Positions 8,918 to 22,399 are shown, counted from the first letter of the stretch. The stretch is 64,000 nucleotides of DNA from Cephalotus follicularis (GCA_001972305.1 BDDD01001668.1:1-64000), one strand, 5' to 3'. The notes: generated by a model not told the origin, from the sequence alone. Program-made: numbers and translations.

Positions 8918-11900
8918 TGTCACACCCCGTTTCCCAAAACGACATTTAAGTGGTAGCAATTAACATAAAAATCCGGCTTAACCATTTTATGATAAGTTTA
9001 AACCTTTTTAAAACAGATATATTAGTTGCGGAAGCCTGCAATAATAAGCCGAACTAACAACGTGACACGCATCCCATACTACGTGTCACAACAAGACAAC
9101 ATCATTGTTAATTGCTCACAAAACAGAGCGTGAATAAACCTTCATTAAACCATATGTATCTCCCAAAGAGAAGTTCACTTACACAAATCAATTACCCAAA
9201 ACGTTGTTTCAACCCATAGTACAAAATATCCAATTTGAACAAGTACAAGTTATCATCCTCTCTAACATGAGTAGGATTATCATAATACAAAATTAGATTA
9301 AGCAACCTTCAAATAGCAGCTCCCAAAATAGCCTTAACTACACCTGTCCGATTGCCTCCGTCAATCTGAAATAGTAGGGGGTTAGCCTTTGTCCTCACTC
9401 GGCTAAGTATAAATACATTTTGGGATCAAGTAATGAATGACATGAAATAAATGCATTAATGATGCAGTACATAAATAACATAGGATATACCTGAATATAT
9501 ATATATATATATATATATATCCACAAATCAGGTATCACTCGAGGGTTACATTAACACAAGTACGAGCCTATCCCCAAAGGGGCCAGATAAAACAATCAGG
9601 TCACTAAGGACCCATCAAGCCAGATCAAGGTTGCTGACACCCAGGCTCAACAACCGATTACTTACACAGTAGTGCTTAGTAACCAAAAGGGAGTCCCTAG
9701 CTACTTGCCCAACATAGCTCAGTAACCATTGCATGGAAAACCCCTAGCTACTTACTGAACAGAGTTTAGTGGCTACCGTATGTGAAACTTCCAACTACTT
9801 TCCCAACAGAGCTCAGTAGTAGAATTCCTGGCTACTTACCCAACAGAGTTTAGTAACCCAAACAAGCCATCACAAGTAATTAACAAAAATGAATACTTGC
9901 AACCAAAATATCCCAAATGGCTATCAGTCCTTTTTAACATAGCTTACAGTTTCAGCTACCTACCCAACAGAGTTTAGTAGTTATCAAAATTTCACAATCC
10001 TTTTCAAGTGATTTATAAGTATAAATTCTTGAAACATATATATATTTTACTCAAATATATAAGAGTCCTTTTTCAATCCTTTTCAAGTAGTTTTAGTGTG
10101 TCATAAAATACTTGAAAACAATACATTAAAATGTACTCCAATCTTTCGAAAATACTCATGTCCGTATAACATAATTTCAATTATGTGAAACCATTTCGCA
10201 ATCCTTTTTGGAAAATATACATTTCCGCACAACATCATATACACATTTCTCAAATCAAATCATTTAAGAAATCATGCAGTATCACAAATGTGAAACCCCC
10301 AGTTACCTTACACACCATGATTAGTAACCTAAGGAATTTCCATCACAATCCATTTCCAAGTAGATTATTATGTATAAAGTACTTGACAATATTACATTTA
10401 TTCAAAATGTATATCTAGTCTTTTCGCACAGCATTTAATTCTTCAAAAATACTTATTTTCGTATACATAATCTCAATCATTTGAAATCATTTGTACAATC
10501 CTTTTTGGAAAATATATATATTTCCACACAACATCATATACACATTTCCTAAATCAGAATCATATAAGAAATCACGCTGTATCACAACAATTCAATTCAC
10601 AGTAGTATGCAATGCAACCATATGCTCGAACATGCCTAGAGTCATTTCTAGAATCGTTCCAGAGCTAACGGGTCCAAATTGAGTCAAACCATTCCAACCA
10701 GGAGGAAAGGCGTCGACGCCTTTCCTCAACGCGTCGATGCTTATTGTCCAAAAGCGTCGAGGTTCATTTCCAATGTCAGTGCATGTAACAGTATGAAACG
10801 CGTCGACGTTTTTCTGTAGGCATCGATGCCTATAAGCCAAAACCATTGGCGTCGATGTTCATCACAACGCGTTGACGCTTAAGGTAGGAACCTTAACACA
10901 TCCTCGCGTTATGCGTTAGACCTCATACACATCAATCGAAGATGTTGATGCCTTCCATAGACGTCGATGTTTAAGTGGTACCAGGAGGTATCACCTCGTC
11001 CAATCTCCATTCCAAGGAAGAATTCATCCTCCATCCACGCATGCGATTCCATATACATTACTTACGGCGTAACACGCACAACAGGTCATTCATATGTATA
11101 GCCAGATCATCAACCCATCAACAATCCATAAAGTCCAAAAGTAAACATTGCAGTCTGCGAATGTTTGAGCAAGACGTCGACGTCTTATTTTAAGCGTCGA
11201 TGTCTATTGCCTCATTGCATAAAGACGTCGATGCTTACCTCGTCAGCATCGATGTTTAAGAGCCCAGAACACTGTCTTTTTTGTTCCATCCATAAAACAG
11301 GGGTACTCAACCCTAATATACATGCAATCTAACATGGGATTCATCCAAAAATTAACATGCATACATAGTCCACACAACCAGGTATTCACATTTTCAACCG
11401 AACATCCAAATCAACTCCAAATAGGCATGCAATTCATGCATTTTATTCATGACAAACATTAGCTTGAACTCAAATGTGTACATATAATTCCCCTACCTCT
11501 GGTTTCAAGTTAGAAACCTTGTAAGTCCACCTCTTTATGTTCCAAGGATTTCTCACAGCAGCTCCAAGATTAATCCCAAGTTGCAATCCCAGGAGCTCCA
11601 AGTTCCAAGCTCCAAGTGTTCAACAATGGTGGTATTCCTCTTTCTTTCTCCCTCTGCTTTTCCTTTCAACTCTCATGTCTCTTTCCTTTTCTTTCTCATA
11701 GTGTTTAGCCGATAAAGGAGGGAAGGAATAGTCATTTTATGCTAGTAGAAACCCTTTCCTTCTCTCCTGGTTCACATGCACTCACACAATCGTGTTCTTC
11801 CCTCCCATTTTTGGTTTTTGTTCCTTTGCCCTTTATTTTCTGCAGGTTGCAGGTTATGGAGATTCATCTCCTTGCATGCCAAGGTTAAGGGCACGTTTTG

Positions 11901-12375
11901 GTTCATGCCTGGTAACATTCCAGCATGCACAACACGTTGCATTTGGTGCCTACAAAGGTCTTGGATTTTCTCCCCTTGCACGTTATTCTGTTAGTTCATA
12001 ACGTGGCTGATATTCTTTTCAAAGACATCGACGTCTTCTTTAGACGTCGATGTCGTTTCCTCTTTCATACAAGGGTGTCGATGCCTTTGTATGTAGCGAT
12101 GTGCATGTACATGCCTTTACGTGCGCGCTTTGTTCCCAAAGGCATCGACGTCTTCCAAGGACATCGACGCGTTTAGCCCAAAACTGCACCGTTTTGCCTC
12201 TAATTGCATCATTCAGAATTTCTTTAACATTCCAATCATTCCCTCTTCCAAAATCTAACCTTTTAATTTTTGGAAAGCATCATCTAAGTCAAAAATCATG
12301 CCATTATCATAAATTCAATAATAAGATTTCAATAAAATTGAAATATTACATGGTGCAAAAATCTCGGGCGTTACA
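8918..12375 (-). mobile_element. Solo LTR K (3.46 kb), Ty3/gypsy type, minus strand
   Basis: Bounded by TGTCACACCCC at the left and GGGCGTTACA at the right, i.e. an LTR in reverse orientation, flanked by a perfect 5-bp duplication ACTGC (8913-8917 and 12376-12380). There is no internal region, so it is a solo LTR left by LTR-LTR recombination. On its own strand it starts TGTAACGCCC like LTRs B and L. It holds the conserved TTAGCCTTTGTCCTCACTCG block (about 9381-9400), a TA microsatellite, palindromes centred on GTCGA(C/T) with flanking GCG (about 10700-11260 and 12020-12170), and a donor-like AGAG/GTAGGG near 11492-11500. Confidence 0.9.
9494..9520. repeat. (AT)n microsatellite in solo LTR K
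   Basis: Uninterrupted AT dinucleotide run of about 27 bases. Confidence 0.95.
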
Positions 12376-13752
12376 ACTGCTCAATGTCAACAGCCGACTG
12401 TTAAGAACGAATAGTCGACTACTCAATGTAAACAGCCATCTATTCTTATAAATAGTCGACTGTTAAGTGATAAATTGCTGATATTAGATACTGTTTAGGC
12501 TTAAATGATATGTAATTACCCTGGCCTCCACATGGGATGAGTGTAAAATTCAATCCTGGCCATATGTAGTTACATTTCGGGAATTAAACAGCTTATGCAT
12601 TCCTTTTGTGAATTGTGTAAGAATGACTTTGGATATGTTAATGAATCTGGTTGAATCCTTGAATTTCTACTGTCTATGTTGTTAAGCTGCTATATTGTAC
12701 TGTTGTTATAGGTATTATATATCTATTAAGTGTTAGTAAACACTAGTGTTTCAGTAAATTTCAAGGATTGAACAATGAAGTGCTACAAGCACAAATATGG
12801 ATTTAACTATGGTTTTAAAAATGAAAACGTACTGTCAAATGATTTACTGATTTTCATCCGATGAGAGGTACCACTATTGTATTGATACTATTTCGTCCAA
12901 AGAGAGTTACGGTCACTGAACTGTTAAATGTTTCTAAAAAAAACAACTACTATATTGCATATTATAGATATATGTAATATTGTTATTGAATTGATTGAAT
13001 TGTTTGTCTATGTTTATTGCCGTTGGTCGAGTGATAGGAGACATCACTGGCTACGGGGTGGTCCTATGTGCCAGGAGTTAGCTAGAGCTTCCACCAGACT
13101 TATCTGCAATGCAAATCCTGATTGTTACCTGCCCGCTAAATGCCGGAAGAATTGTTACATGATCTATCATCTTCATAGTGTAGGGTGATAGTTAGGTGGG
13201 GCACAGGTGGTGCTAGGAGTTAGTGACATGCGACACCCAAACCACTGTATTGATCGATTTTACCCTTGTGCGGTATTCTTGAATTGTATTGTCTATGGAC
13301 ACTTGGAATGATTGATCATATATATTGGAATACTTATATATATGTATTTTCAAAACAAACTGTCATACATGTTTACATTTATATATTCTTTCTCATGCTT
13401 TATTCCTACTTAGTCGAGTGAGGACAAAGGCTAACCCCTGCAATTTCATATTGATGAAGGTGTTGGTCAAGTGCTGCTGAAGCTTTATTGGAGAGCTTTT
13501 ATCTTCTTAAGGTTGTTAAAGAATGTATTGTAATAATCATACCCCGTTGTTATTTTTAAATTTCGAATATGCAAAAGATAACTTGTTTTGTTTTGTGTAA
13601 GCACGTAGTATTGGCTACGTACGGATAATTATTATAATCTGCTATGGAATGCTTCCGCTTTTGTTTAATGAAATTTGATTAATGTTGAATGCTGGATTAT
13701 TATTATAACTGATATCTCCATATATGTTGTCTTTTGAAAACGAGGTGTGACA
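12376..13752 (+). repeat. 3' LTR of element A, right part
   Basis: Begins with the second copy of ACTGC and continues the palindrome array interrupted by K (about 12378-12470). It includes the block TTAGTCGAGTGAGGACAAAG (about 13410-13429) and ends GAGGTGTGACA at 13752, the same terminus as the 5' LTR. Confidence 0.85.
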
Positions 13753-13847
13753 GGCACAGTTGTGTCAGTATCCCAGATAGCATAGTTGTATCAGTATCTC
13801 AGACAGTATAGATGAGCCAGTATTCTAGAGATTATATTATATGGGCA
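13753..13847. other. Short spacer between elements A and B
   Basis: About 95 bp with an imperfect ~29-bp direct repeat (CAGTTGT.TCAGTATC.CAGA). Before B inserted it was continuous with 36846 onward. Confidence 0.6.
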
Positions 13848-13852
13848 CATTT
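13848..13852. repeat. Target-site duplication of element B, left (CATTT)
   Basis: CATTT here and at 36841-36845, just outside the two LTR ends. Confidence 0.75.
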
Positions 13853-16398
13853 TGTTTCACGTACTGTAATTTCACAATGTAAATGTATTTTATTTGTGAA
13901 ATTAATAAAATGATGGAATTTTCTGAATTTGATGATGTTTTCCCAAACCATGATGATGTTGATTTTGATCAATTATATACTTAGAAGTGCGATTGCTTGG
14001 TAATTATACTGGAAGCAGTCGACTGGTATGGAGGACCAGCCGACTGGATGGCTGCATATGAGGGCAGTGGACTGGTAGGATGAACCAGTCGACTGGCCAA
14101 CTGTCGTGACACTTGGAAACAGACTGCTAGGAGAGCAGCCAGCTGCTGGGTGTAGGCAGCCGACTGGATCATGCTCTGTTTATTGCATGTGGTAGAAATC
14201 ACATGTTACAACTGACATTGGAAGTTGAGGGCATCTGTGCTTCATGCAACCGAAAGGATGGAAGGAGAGGACACCTGTGCATCATGCAAAACTTCATGGG
14301 GCAGAGAAATCAGACCTATGAGTGTGTGCATGCATGTGAATGAGGGAATATGGCATTTAGTGCCATGTGAAGGAGTTAAGAGGAAAAGAAGAGGAAGCCT
14401 CTGCTTAAAAACGTCTCTCCTCACCTCCTTCGCCAGATACTGATAGGACAAAGAACCAAGAGGACAGTAGTGAGAAAAACACAAAGAAAAGAGAGTGTTC
14501 ACCATTGTTGAAGCTTGGAACTCGGATTGGAGCTGCTGGACTGTCCTTGGAGCTACTGGAAGGCTCAAAGACACTGGAAAGGAGACACAAAGAGGTGGAC
14601 TTTCGATTTATAACTTGAAATCCAAGGTAGGGGAAAATAGTAGGAATTCTATGCATGCAATTTGAGTTTAAGAGTAATGATATTATAAATGAATGGTGTA
14701 GTTGTTTGGCTGTGGCTTCCTGCATTGTTGTTGTGGTTATTGTTGATAAATAACCTGGCATGCTTACTGAATTTTGAATGGAGAATTGGATTGGTTTTCA
14801 TGCAATGCCATGTTTGGATTTCACTTGTATTATGATGAAATAGAGAATAATGCATGAATTGAGTTGTGTTTTAGACCATGATAAGATTTCTGGTGATGTT
14901 CTGAGATCTGTATACGTGTGGTTATGTCCCAATTGCGTTTTGGATGGGTTTAGAAGTGGATTACTAGTACTGTCCAGCCCAGAGCAGCCGGCTGTTTAAG
15001 TAAAGTAGTCGACTAATCGAACAACCAGTCGACTGTCATGTAAGAATAGTCGACTGTGCATGCATTTTTACCCAGAACAGTCGACTGTCGAAGGAAGGCA
15101 GTCGACTGCCTAATGCTCGTGATGAACCAGCCGACTGTTGGGAAGGAGCAGTCGACTGACTCAAGGATCCAGCCGACTGTTATTGAAAAACAGTCGACTA
15201 TTACTGCAGAACTTGGACCTTTAGAGAATGTGATCGGCCAAGGTTAATTACCAACAACCCTAGGTGCATTCTGAGCATATGTTTGCCCTGCATTTGAACT
15301 GCTACTGTACTGTGAATTGCATTATGGTTGATTTCTAAATGTGTTAAACATTTTGAAAAGCTTGCATGATTATTTCAATCATTACTGTACGAAAATGTAT
15401 ATTTGCCAACATATGACTTTATATATTTTCAAAATAACGTGGGGAAGTATTTCCAAAGACGGAGAAATGTTTTAAAGGATTGGTTACACAATCAAATGTA
15501 TTGTTTTAAGTTTTATAACTTATCACAACTTGTGAACGGAGTAATATATTTTAAACAAATATATTTGAGCAAGTAATTATATTTTATTGCTTGACTTGTA
15601 CTGTGCAATGCTTGTACCTGTTGATTACTCAGCCGCTGTGGTAGTAACTTGCTGTTGGTTTAGCCGCCGTGCTAAGCAACATACGGAGGACTTGCTCCAA
15701 AACGGTTCGCAAATGGGGATGGGGTAAGAGTGCATGATGTTGGGGCCAGGAGGTGGCGACGGTTATGACGACTTGTTTGTCTGGTTCCTTTTGGGACATA
15801 CTTATTGCTTGTGTTGATATAACTTATGAGTTATACTTGTACGGTGATCATGCATATATTTTTATATGTATATACGGAGCTATGATTATTGAGAAAATTA
15901 CATGTCATACTGCATCACTATGCATTAATTCATGATACACATTACCTTTGACCTGAAACTGTATACATGAGCTTTTCTACTTAGCCGAGTGGGGACAAAG
16001 GCTAACCACCTACTGTAACAGATTGATGGAGTAAGTTTCGATATGGAGCTTGCAAGGAGGGTTAAGGAGAAGACTATGATGTTTCTCTTATTTCTTGTAT
16101 TGAGTTAATGAACAATAACTATGTAACCAGGTTATTGTAAATGGGTTTATTTTGTTATCTCGTACTGTTTTATCACACTCCGTTTATGGGCGATCGACAA
16201 TGATGTTGGTTTTATATATAAACTTGTTGGGCATCATGTAGTATGGGATGCGTGATGCATGTTTAAATTCGGCTCATTTATGTTATTGCTTCCGCTATTG
16301 AAGGGTTTTGTTATTCATATTATCGCATGAGCTGAATTATATTATGTTGATTGCCTTACCGCTTATGTTGTCTTGTGGCGAAAACGGGGGGCGTGACA
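13853..16398 (+). repeat. 5' LTR of element B
   Basis: About 2.55 kb. Begins TG at 13853 but a ~14-base stretch present in the 3' LTR is missing just inside, so only TG then TTTCACGT remains. Contains palindromes at 14016-14170 and 14990-15200, a donor-like CCAAG/GTAGGGG at 14626/14627, the block TAGCCGAGTGGGGACAAAGG (about 15983-16002), and ends GGCGTGACA. Confidence 0.9.
15008..15198 (+). repeat. GTCGAC palindrome array in 5' LTR of B
   Basis: Cores (GTCGAC or GCCGAC) start at 15008, 15028, 15049, 15080, 15101, 15130, 15151, 15172 and 15193: spacings 20, 21, 31, 21, 29, 21, 21 and 21. Flanks are CA on the left and TG on the right. Repeated at about 35447-35640 in the 3' LTR. Confidence 0.9.
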
Positions 16399-16401
16399 AC
16401 G

Positions 16402-16413
16402 TGGTATCAGAGC
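16402..16413 (+). promoter_or_regulatory. Primer-binding site of element B
   Basis: TGGTATCAGAGC, initiator-Met tRNA type, three bases after LTR end TGACA. Confidence 0.9.
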
Positions 16414-16512
16414 ATATATCCATTTATATGCTTAGCTTGGATAAGTTCATTTGTAATCAATAAATTGTTTTCCTAAAGACGTGACTAACCGTCATCCTTC
16501 TTATGGGAACAA

Positions 16513-19069
16513 ATGGACCGAAGGAGAACACGCGGTAGGGCTAGAGCTGCTAGAGGCAATGCCCCTGAGGGAATGAATGTGCCGCAAGGAGTGAATGTCC
16601 CCCAAGATGATTGGGACCCGATGGCCCGGATTGCGGACTACTTCCAGCAACAGATGGCCTTTAATATGGCCAATGCGGAGGAGATGCGCCAGTACTACGC
16701 GCAAGCTCGACCGCAACATAGAGCTCCCGATCACTGCCCGGGGGAGGATGGAAGTCGGTTTGGAAGGGACATCGAAAGGTTTATGAGACAGAACCCACCT
16801 CGCTTCCGGGGAGAACTTGGTGCTATGATTGCTGAAAGATGGCTTCAAGACTTGGAGAATATTTTTGAAGTGATGGACTGTACCGATACTCAGAAGCTGA
16901 AGTTTGCTGTGTACCGTCTATGGGGAGAGGCCACTCACTGGTGGGAGATGGTCAAAGTGAAGTGGGAGTCAGTTGGACTCGATGCTACATGGGAGGGGTT
17001 CCAGACAGAGTTCCTCGACTCCTATGTACCCCGGATTGAGCAAGAACGGAGGGAGACAGAGCTTCTTGAGTTACGTCAAGGGGAGATGACTGTGGCCGAG
17101 TACCAGGCCACGTTTATGGAGCTAGCCAGACATTCACCTTATCTAGTAGCCGATGATATGAAAAAGATACGGAGATTTCTGAAGGGTTTACGACCGGATC
17201 TTCGGTCAAGGATTAGGGCTATGGAGTTGGGCACTTTTTCAGAGGTCGCTCAAAAGGCGAGGCTGCTGGAAACCATATCTAGTGAGGACAGAGCAGAGAG
17301 GGCCCGAGCACAACAAAATAAACAGAGCCCAACAAGACCAGCTTCTTCAAAATGGCAAGGCAGTGGTTCTCCGACGAAATCATCGAAGAACAGATCTGGA
17401 CAGACTGCCACACAGGGTACTCCTAGTCAGGGGAGTAATGCGGGAACTGGAGCATGTTATCACTGCGTCCGGAAGGGGCACTTACAGAAAGATTGTTGGA
17501 GGATGAATGCACTGTGTTTGAGGTACGGGGAATCTGTCCATTCCGTGAGAGATTGCCCGAAGAGTTGGGCTACAGCACCTACTGGACCAGCTAGCAGCAG
17601 CGGGGCCTTCACAGCGAAGGGACACCGGCAAGGGCATTGCGAAAGGTAGAGTTTTTACCCTTTCACAGACAGAGGTTCCGGAGTCTACCTCGGTCGTTGG
17701 AGGTGCACTGTATATTTATGGTTTTGCTGCTAGAGTATTGATGGACCCTGGAGCATCACATTCTTTCATAGCATCACATTTTGCATCATGTTTAGATGTA
17801 ACACCTGACTGTATGCCATATACCTTGGATGTGAGCACACCTGCTGGAGTTTCCATGTATACAGATACTGTATATAGGGGTTGTGAGATGTCTATGGCAG
17901 GCATTCCCTTGTATGCGGATCTGATAGCGTTGCCTATCCGCGACTTCGATATTATTTTGGGAATGGATTGGCTGTCAGCACATCATGCTTACATGGACTG
18001 CTACAGCAAGACGGTTGATTTTCGCCTGCCCGATGGTACTACCATCCAGTTTAAGGGAGACAAGGGGTTTTCTACGCCGATTGTATCCTTCATCCGTGCA
18101 TCGAAGTATCTCGAGAAAGGATGTGAAGGGTATCTTGCTTATGTAATTGACCGGAGGAAGGAGAAGGGCTTGAGCCTGGAGGAGATCCCAGTGGTATGTG
18201 ACTTTCCAGATGTATTTCCGGATGACTTGGGATCTTTGCCACCGAGAAGGAATATGGAGTTTATCATTGATCTTATACCAGGTACAACTCCTATTTCTAA
18301 AGCACCGTATAGAATGGCTCCTGCAGAATTGAGAGAGCTGAAATTGCAGTTACAGGACCTGATCGATAAGGGTTTCATTCGACCCAGTGTTTCACCGTGG
18401 GGTGCACCTGTACTATTTGTCAAGAAGAAGGATGGGTCGATGAGGCTCTGCATCAACTACAGAATGTTGAACAAGGGAACTATCAAGAACAAGTATCCTT
18501 TACCCCACATCGAGGATTTGTTCGACCAGTTGCAAGGAGCGAGAGTGTTCTCGAAGCTTGATTTGAGGTCAGGTTATCACCAGTTGAGGGTGAGGGAAGG
18601 AGATATTGAGAAGACTGCTTTCCGGACAAGATACGGTCACTATGAGTTCCTTGTGATGCCTTTTGGTGTTACCAATGCACCGGGTGCGTTCATGTCATTG
18701 ATGAACGATGTGTTTCGACCGTACCTGGACCAGTTACTCGTTGTGTTTATTGACAACATACTTGTATACTCAAGGAGTGAGGAAGAGCATGCTTGCCACC
18801 TGAGGTTGGCTTTACAGATACTCCGAGAGCACCAGCTGTATGCCAAATTCAGTAAGTGTGAATTTTGGCTTGACCGTGTGACCTTTCTTGGTCACATTGT
18901 ATCTGGGGAAGGTTTGGTGGTGGATCCGTCAAAGACAGAGGTGGTACGAGATTGGCCACAGCCGAAGAATGTGACGGAGGTACGCAGTTTTCTTGGCTTG
19001 GCAGGCTATTACCGGAGGTTTATACAGAACTTTTCAAGGGTAGCTGAGCCCTTGACTAGATTGACCCAA
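16513..19069 (+). pseudogene. Element B gag, protease and reverse transcriptase (5' part of polyprotein)
   Basis: ATG 16513 (MDRRRTRGRARAARGN). Capsid-like region with the family motif IADYFQQQMAFNMANAEEMR and FMRQNPPRFRGE; CCHC knuckle near 17458 (CYHCVRKGHLQKDC). The first frame ends at 17649 because of a frameshift near 17605-17615; protease continues in another frame with [10 protein letters not shown] (active-site D-P-G, from about 17741). Reverse transcriptase spans about 18190-19069 with [13 protein letters not shown] and [13 protein letters not shown], but the active-site box reads [10 protein letters not shown]: the second catalytic aspartate is asparagine, which should abolish polymerase activity. 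The frame then runs into nested element C. Continued at 31246. Family assignment is secure. Confidence 0.92.
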
Positions 19070-21073
19070 TCAATACACGGTAAACGATACTAGCACGGTG
19101 GCTAAGTACCAACACTATTCACAATCACGATAACAGTGCAATCACAACACACACAATACCATTCAAGTAATTTATAGATATAAATACTTGCAACATATAT
19201 ATTTGTCAATATATATAACAATCATTTTGGAAAACATACTTTTCCATATAACAATGATTTAATAAACCATTTATACACTTCTAAAATGAAGAACATTTTA
19301 GAAAACGGGTGATAGCTCAATCAACAATTGTATGCAACGAAAACATATGCTCAATAATGCAAACGGGCTTTATTCGTATCAACATACACCATATAGGCGT
19401 TAATGTTCAACCCAGTCACTTAAGCGTCGCCGCTTAACTCTTAGCGTCAATACTTTTCAACCAGAAACTTTACGCGTCAACATCCCATTCCTTTGGTGTC
19501 GATGCTCCGAGGTAGGAACCTCAGGTGTCAACGGCACACGTGTCCATTCTCACACACAACGAATCGTGGCGTCGACGTTTTCTGTAAGCGTCGACGTTTA
19601 TCGTGAATCAGGACTCATTGTCCGTATAACAATCCATAACGTCGACGCTTCTTTCCTAAGAGTCGACAGTTAAGCGAACCAAAACACGGTTCCTTCAACA
19701 CGTCTCAAAACCAATAGGACTCAATCATAAAACACATGCCATTCAATCCGCAATCATTGTAAAACGCAATACGCATTACAGGTTAACTATTCATAGCTAC
19801 CCTAACAGAATCACAGTCACACAATTCACAATCCGCAAACCAAGCATTTCATCAATAGCAATACAATATTATTGAACTCAAACTTGCATGTATAGCTTCC
19901 CCTACCTGTTACAGCAGTATGAACCGTACAGTCGATCTGCACGTTCAATTGCCAAACCTTTTCAATAACCGTTGAACCGAAGCCGGTTCTTGCCATTTGA
20001 TCAGTTCCTCACTGCCAAATCCAATTGCCGCTTACACACTGCACATACAACACATTTCCGTTATGTTCGACACACAAAACATTTCCGTCGCCGAAACGCT
20101 GGCCGGATTCTGACCGACTCAACAAGGCGGTGAAACACCTATCAACGGGTTCCAAATTGAACGGTCTACTCAAAACCGATCAAGACTCGCCGGGAATTGG
20201 CACCGAATGCCGCACCACGGCCGGCAGTGAGTTGCGACTCACTGAGTCAACTCGCCGGACCTCCACAAGTCCGATCACCACCCAAAAATGCCACACATTC
20301 ACCCGTCCTACACATCCATGGCCGTGACTCGCCAAGACTCGGCGCCGAAAGCGCTGTCTCAGGCGGCCGTGAGTCGACTCGCTGAGTCATTTCGGTCCAC
20401 TAATTCTGGCCGATTCCGGCCAAATCACGCCACACCGGTGGTCGAAATGATTAGAGCGGGCCTTCTACACCAAAACCCACCCCACCCGCAACTCTAACAG
20501 CGCTGGGAAACGCCGAGAAAAGGCGCGACAGTGGTGGCAAGGAGAAGAAAAAATAAGAAAAAGAGAAGGAGGGGGAGGAGGTTACCATCGGTTGGAGGCC
20601 CTGGGTTGACCGGCGTGCTCTCCCGGTCTGGTAGCTGGCTCCGGCGTCCTCTCCCGTTCTCTCTGCCGATCTCTCTCCCACTCTCTCTCGCCATCTCTCC
20701 CAGATACAGGTGCACAGAGCGCCTGCGTTCTTTTCATGCACGGGCGCGTGATGCGCCCGTGTGTGTCTCCCTCTTCCTTTATAATTTGCTTCCTCCTTAG
20801 TATTTTCTGGTAAAATACTAAGCTATGGGTCCCGATTTTTCCGCAAATCGCGACATAAATTATCCAAACGACCACCAAAATAATCGCAATAAAAATACGA
20901 ACATTCGGGCTTTATTGTCGCGCATTAAAAATAGGTTTTATTAGCCGTCTTAGCTAACACGATTACGACTTAAATGTGTAATGCCTTTTTATTACTCCGG
21001 GCTCTATCGATTTTATCACAACTATACACGCACCAATTTCATAATAATTATTTATGAAATTCGGGGCGTTACA
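19070..21073 (-). repeat. 3' LTR of element C (truncated), minus strand
   Basis: On its own strand it begins TGTAACGCCCCGAATTTCAT at 21073. It contains a GC-rich block (about 20090-20760) with repeated GACTCA/TGAGTC palindromes and CT-rich tracts, a donor-like AACAG/GTAGGGG near 19905, and GTCGAC palindromes at 19571, 19590, 19641 and 19662. Truncated at 19070: the usual ending TGTCACACCCC is missing. The same LTR recurs at 30041-31245. Confidence 0.85.
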
Positions 21074-21090
21074 TCCTCCCCTCCTTAAAG
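21074..21090 (-). promoter_or_regulatory. Polypurine tract of element C (minus strand)
   Basis: CTTTAAGGAGGGGAGGA on the minus strand, directly before the LTR start TGTAACGCC. Confidence 0.8.
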
Positions 21091-21540
21091 AAATCTCGTC
21101 CCAAGATTCCCCAGATTAAACATGTGAAGGTAGAATGCCGTCACTTCTTCTTCACGTTCTAAGTGGCTTGCAACCACAGCTCATCCACATCAAACAATTC
21201 ATAACCATATGATCCATAACCATATGGTTTACGACTGCACAATCCATAAACGTACAACCTGTATTCGTTCAATCTGTAACCATACTATATCCATATCATT
21301 GGGTCTCCAAGAACCCAACATCTTACCCATTATTATTCCGCAACTCCAAATAACTCCAATTAACACTTATTCAGTTAATCACTTTCAATATCCCAACAGT
21401 AAGGATCCTATACTGGTATATTCAGTATAGTTTCGTCCAATTCAAACAATCATATATCAATCATACCCAAAAGTGCTATAATCTAGAACTTTAAACAATC
21501 ACATCCTATCAGCGGAATAATCAGTTGAATACATTTCAAC

Positions 21541-21720
21541 TCTTATAATCTCCCGAAAATCGGGCATGAAGTATTCGTTTACAGGACTATGCCCCCTGTA
21601 AAGAAAACACATTTTATATATTCACACTCCCGAAGGAGGAATCAGCAGTTCACAAATGGGCTCAGCCGTCATCAAACCACAATTCAATAGAATTATATCA
21701 TTCTAGAACCTCAAGTGATG
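21541..21720 (-). repeat. Hairpin-rich dispersed module in C, copy with UUCG-type hairpin
   Basis: On the minus strand: CGGCTGAGCCC, then CTCCTTCGGGAG (21638-21627; stem CTCC/GGAG, loop TTCG), a TTTACAG tract, GGGGGCATAGTCC...CATGCCC and CCCGATTTTCGGG (about 21563-21551), ending in TAAGAGTTG. Confidence 0.8.
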
Positions 21721-21735
21721 AATCCATTAAAATCA

Positions 21736-21840
21736 AACTCTTAAGATTTCTCGAAATTTCGGCATGAAGTATTCGTTTATTGGACTCCATGCCACCTGAT
21801 AAACCACAGTTTATATGTTTGGGGTTTAACCCTTATATCA
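21736..21840 (-). repeat. Hairpin-rich dispersed module in C, second (variant) copy
   Basis: On the minus strand: TTTATCAGGTGGCATGGAGTCC, AATAAACGAATACTTCATGCC, TTTCGAGAAATCTTAAGAGTTT in order, the variant form also present at 29005-29165. Confidence 0.7.
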
Positions 21841-22399
21841 TCACAATCTACATGCTGGGGGCTCCGCCCATACCAGACTACATCTCAATTAAATCCAAAT
21901 ATATCATTTGCATGCAAAGGACAATCCTTTCAATACCCTCAATGATGGGTTTAATCATATCTATCATGCGAAGGATAATCACGTCAAAACCTCAGATGAT
22001 GGGTCTGATCATATCCAGTAATATCATACCCGATCAAATGATGCACTGCCACATGCCGGCAGGTCCAATTCATCAACACACATTCATTTGCAGCACTGCC
22101 ACAAGCCGGCAGGTCATATAATATAAAATAACAAGCCTCAAAATATCAGTTCCCTTACTTTATTCATATAACACAAGATAGGCTGGAGAAACGAAATTTC
22201 TTACTATGGCCAACAGCTGTTCACGGTCCATGTCCGTTTACACTTCACTATAAATCCAGAGGCTAACAACATGTGTAGTTCACATCTAACGGTCGACTAA
22301 ATACATATACTGTCCCATACCAGCACATATAAGTAGTTGGCCGCCCTATCAGTTCACTCGCAATCTATTTCGAGCATCCATGCAATGCCCATCTACTCG

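Larger units (their letters stand above)
3239..13752 (+). mobile_element. Ty3/gypsy chromovirus A (Tekay/Del type), decayed, interrupted
   Basis: Order: 5' LTR remnant (3239-3885), primer-binding site, gag-pol pseudogene (3992-7625), polypurine tract, 3' LTR (7667-8917 plus 12376-13752). The 3' LTR carries solo LTR K. The 5' LTR is cut at its left by the CACTA-like element and lacks about 1.9 kb of internal sequence compared with the 3' LTR. The left target duplication is outside the window or lost; the right flank begins GGCAC. It cannot be autonomous: stops throughout, protease active site and integrase core deleted. Confidence 0.85.

Noticed and set aside
15008-15198. CRISPR-like array
   Set aside because: Regular short palindromes in a plant LTR, with units far too short for CRISPR repeats and spacers of only ~15 bp; no cas genes, eukaryotic DNA.
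20451-20878. Arginine/serine-rich frames on both strands (and 30615-31018, 39688-40329, 60932-61338)
   Set aside because: They overlap on several frames in the GC-rich, CT-tract core of LTRs C, H and F; coding by composition only.
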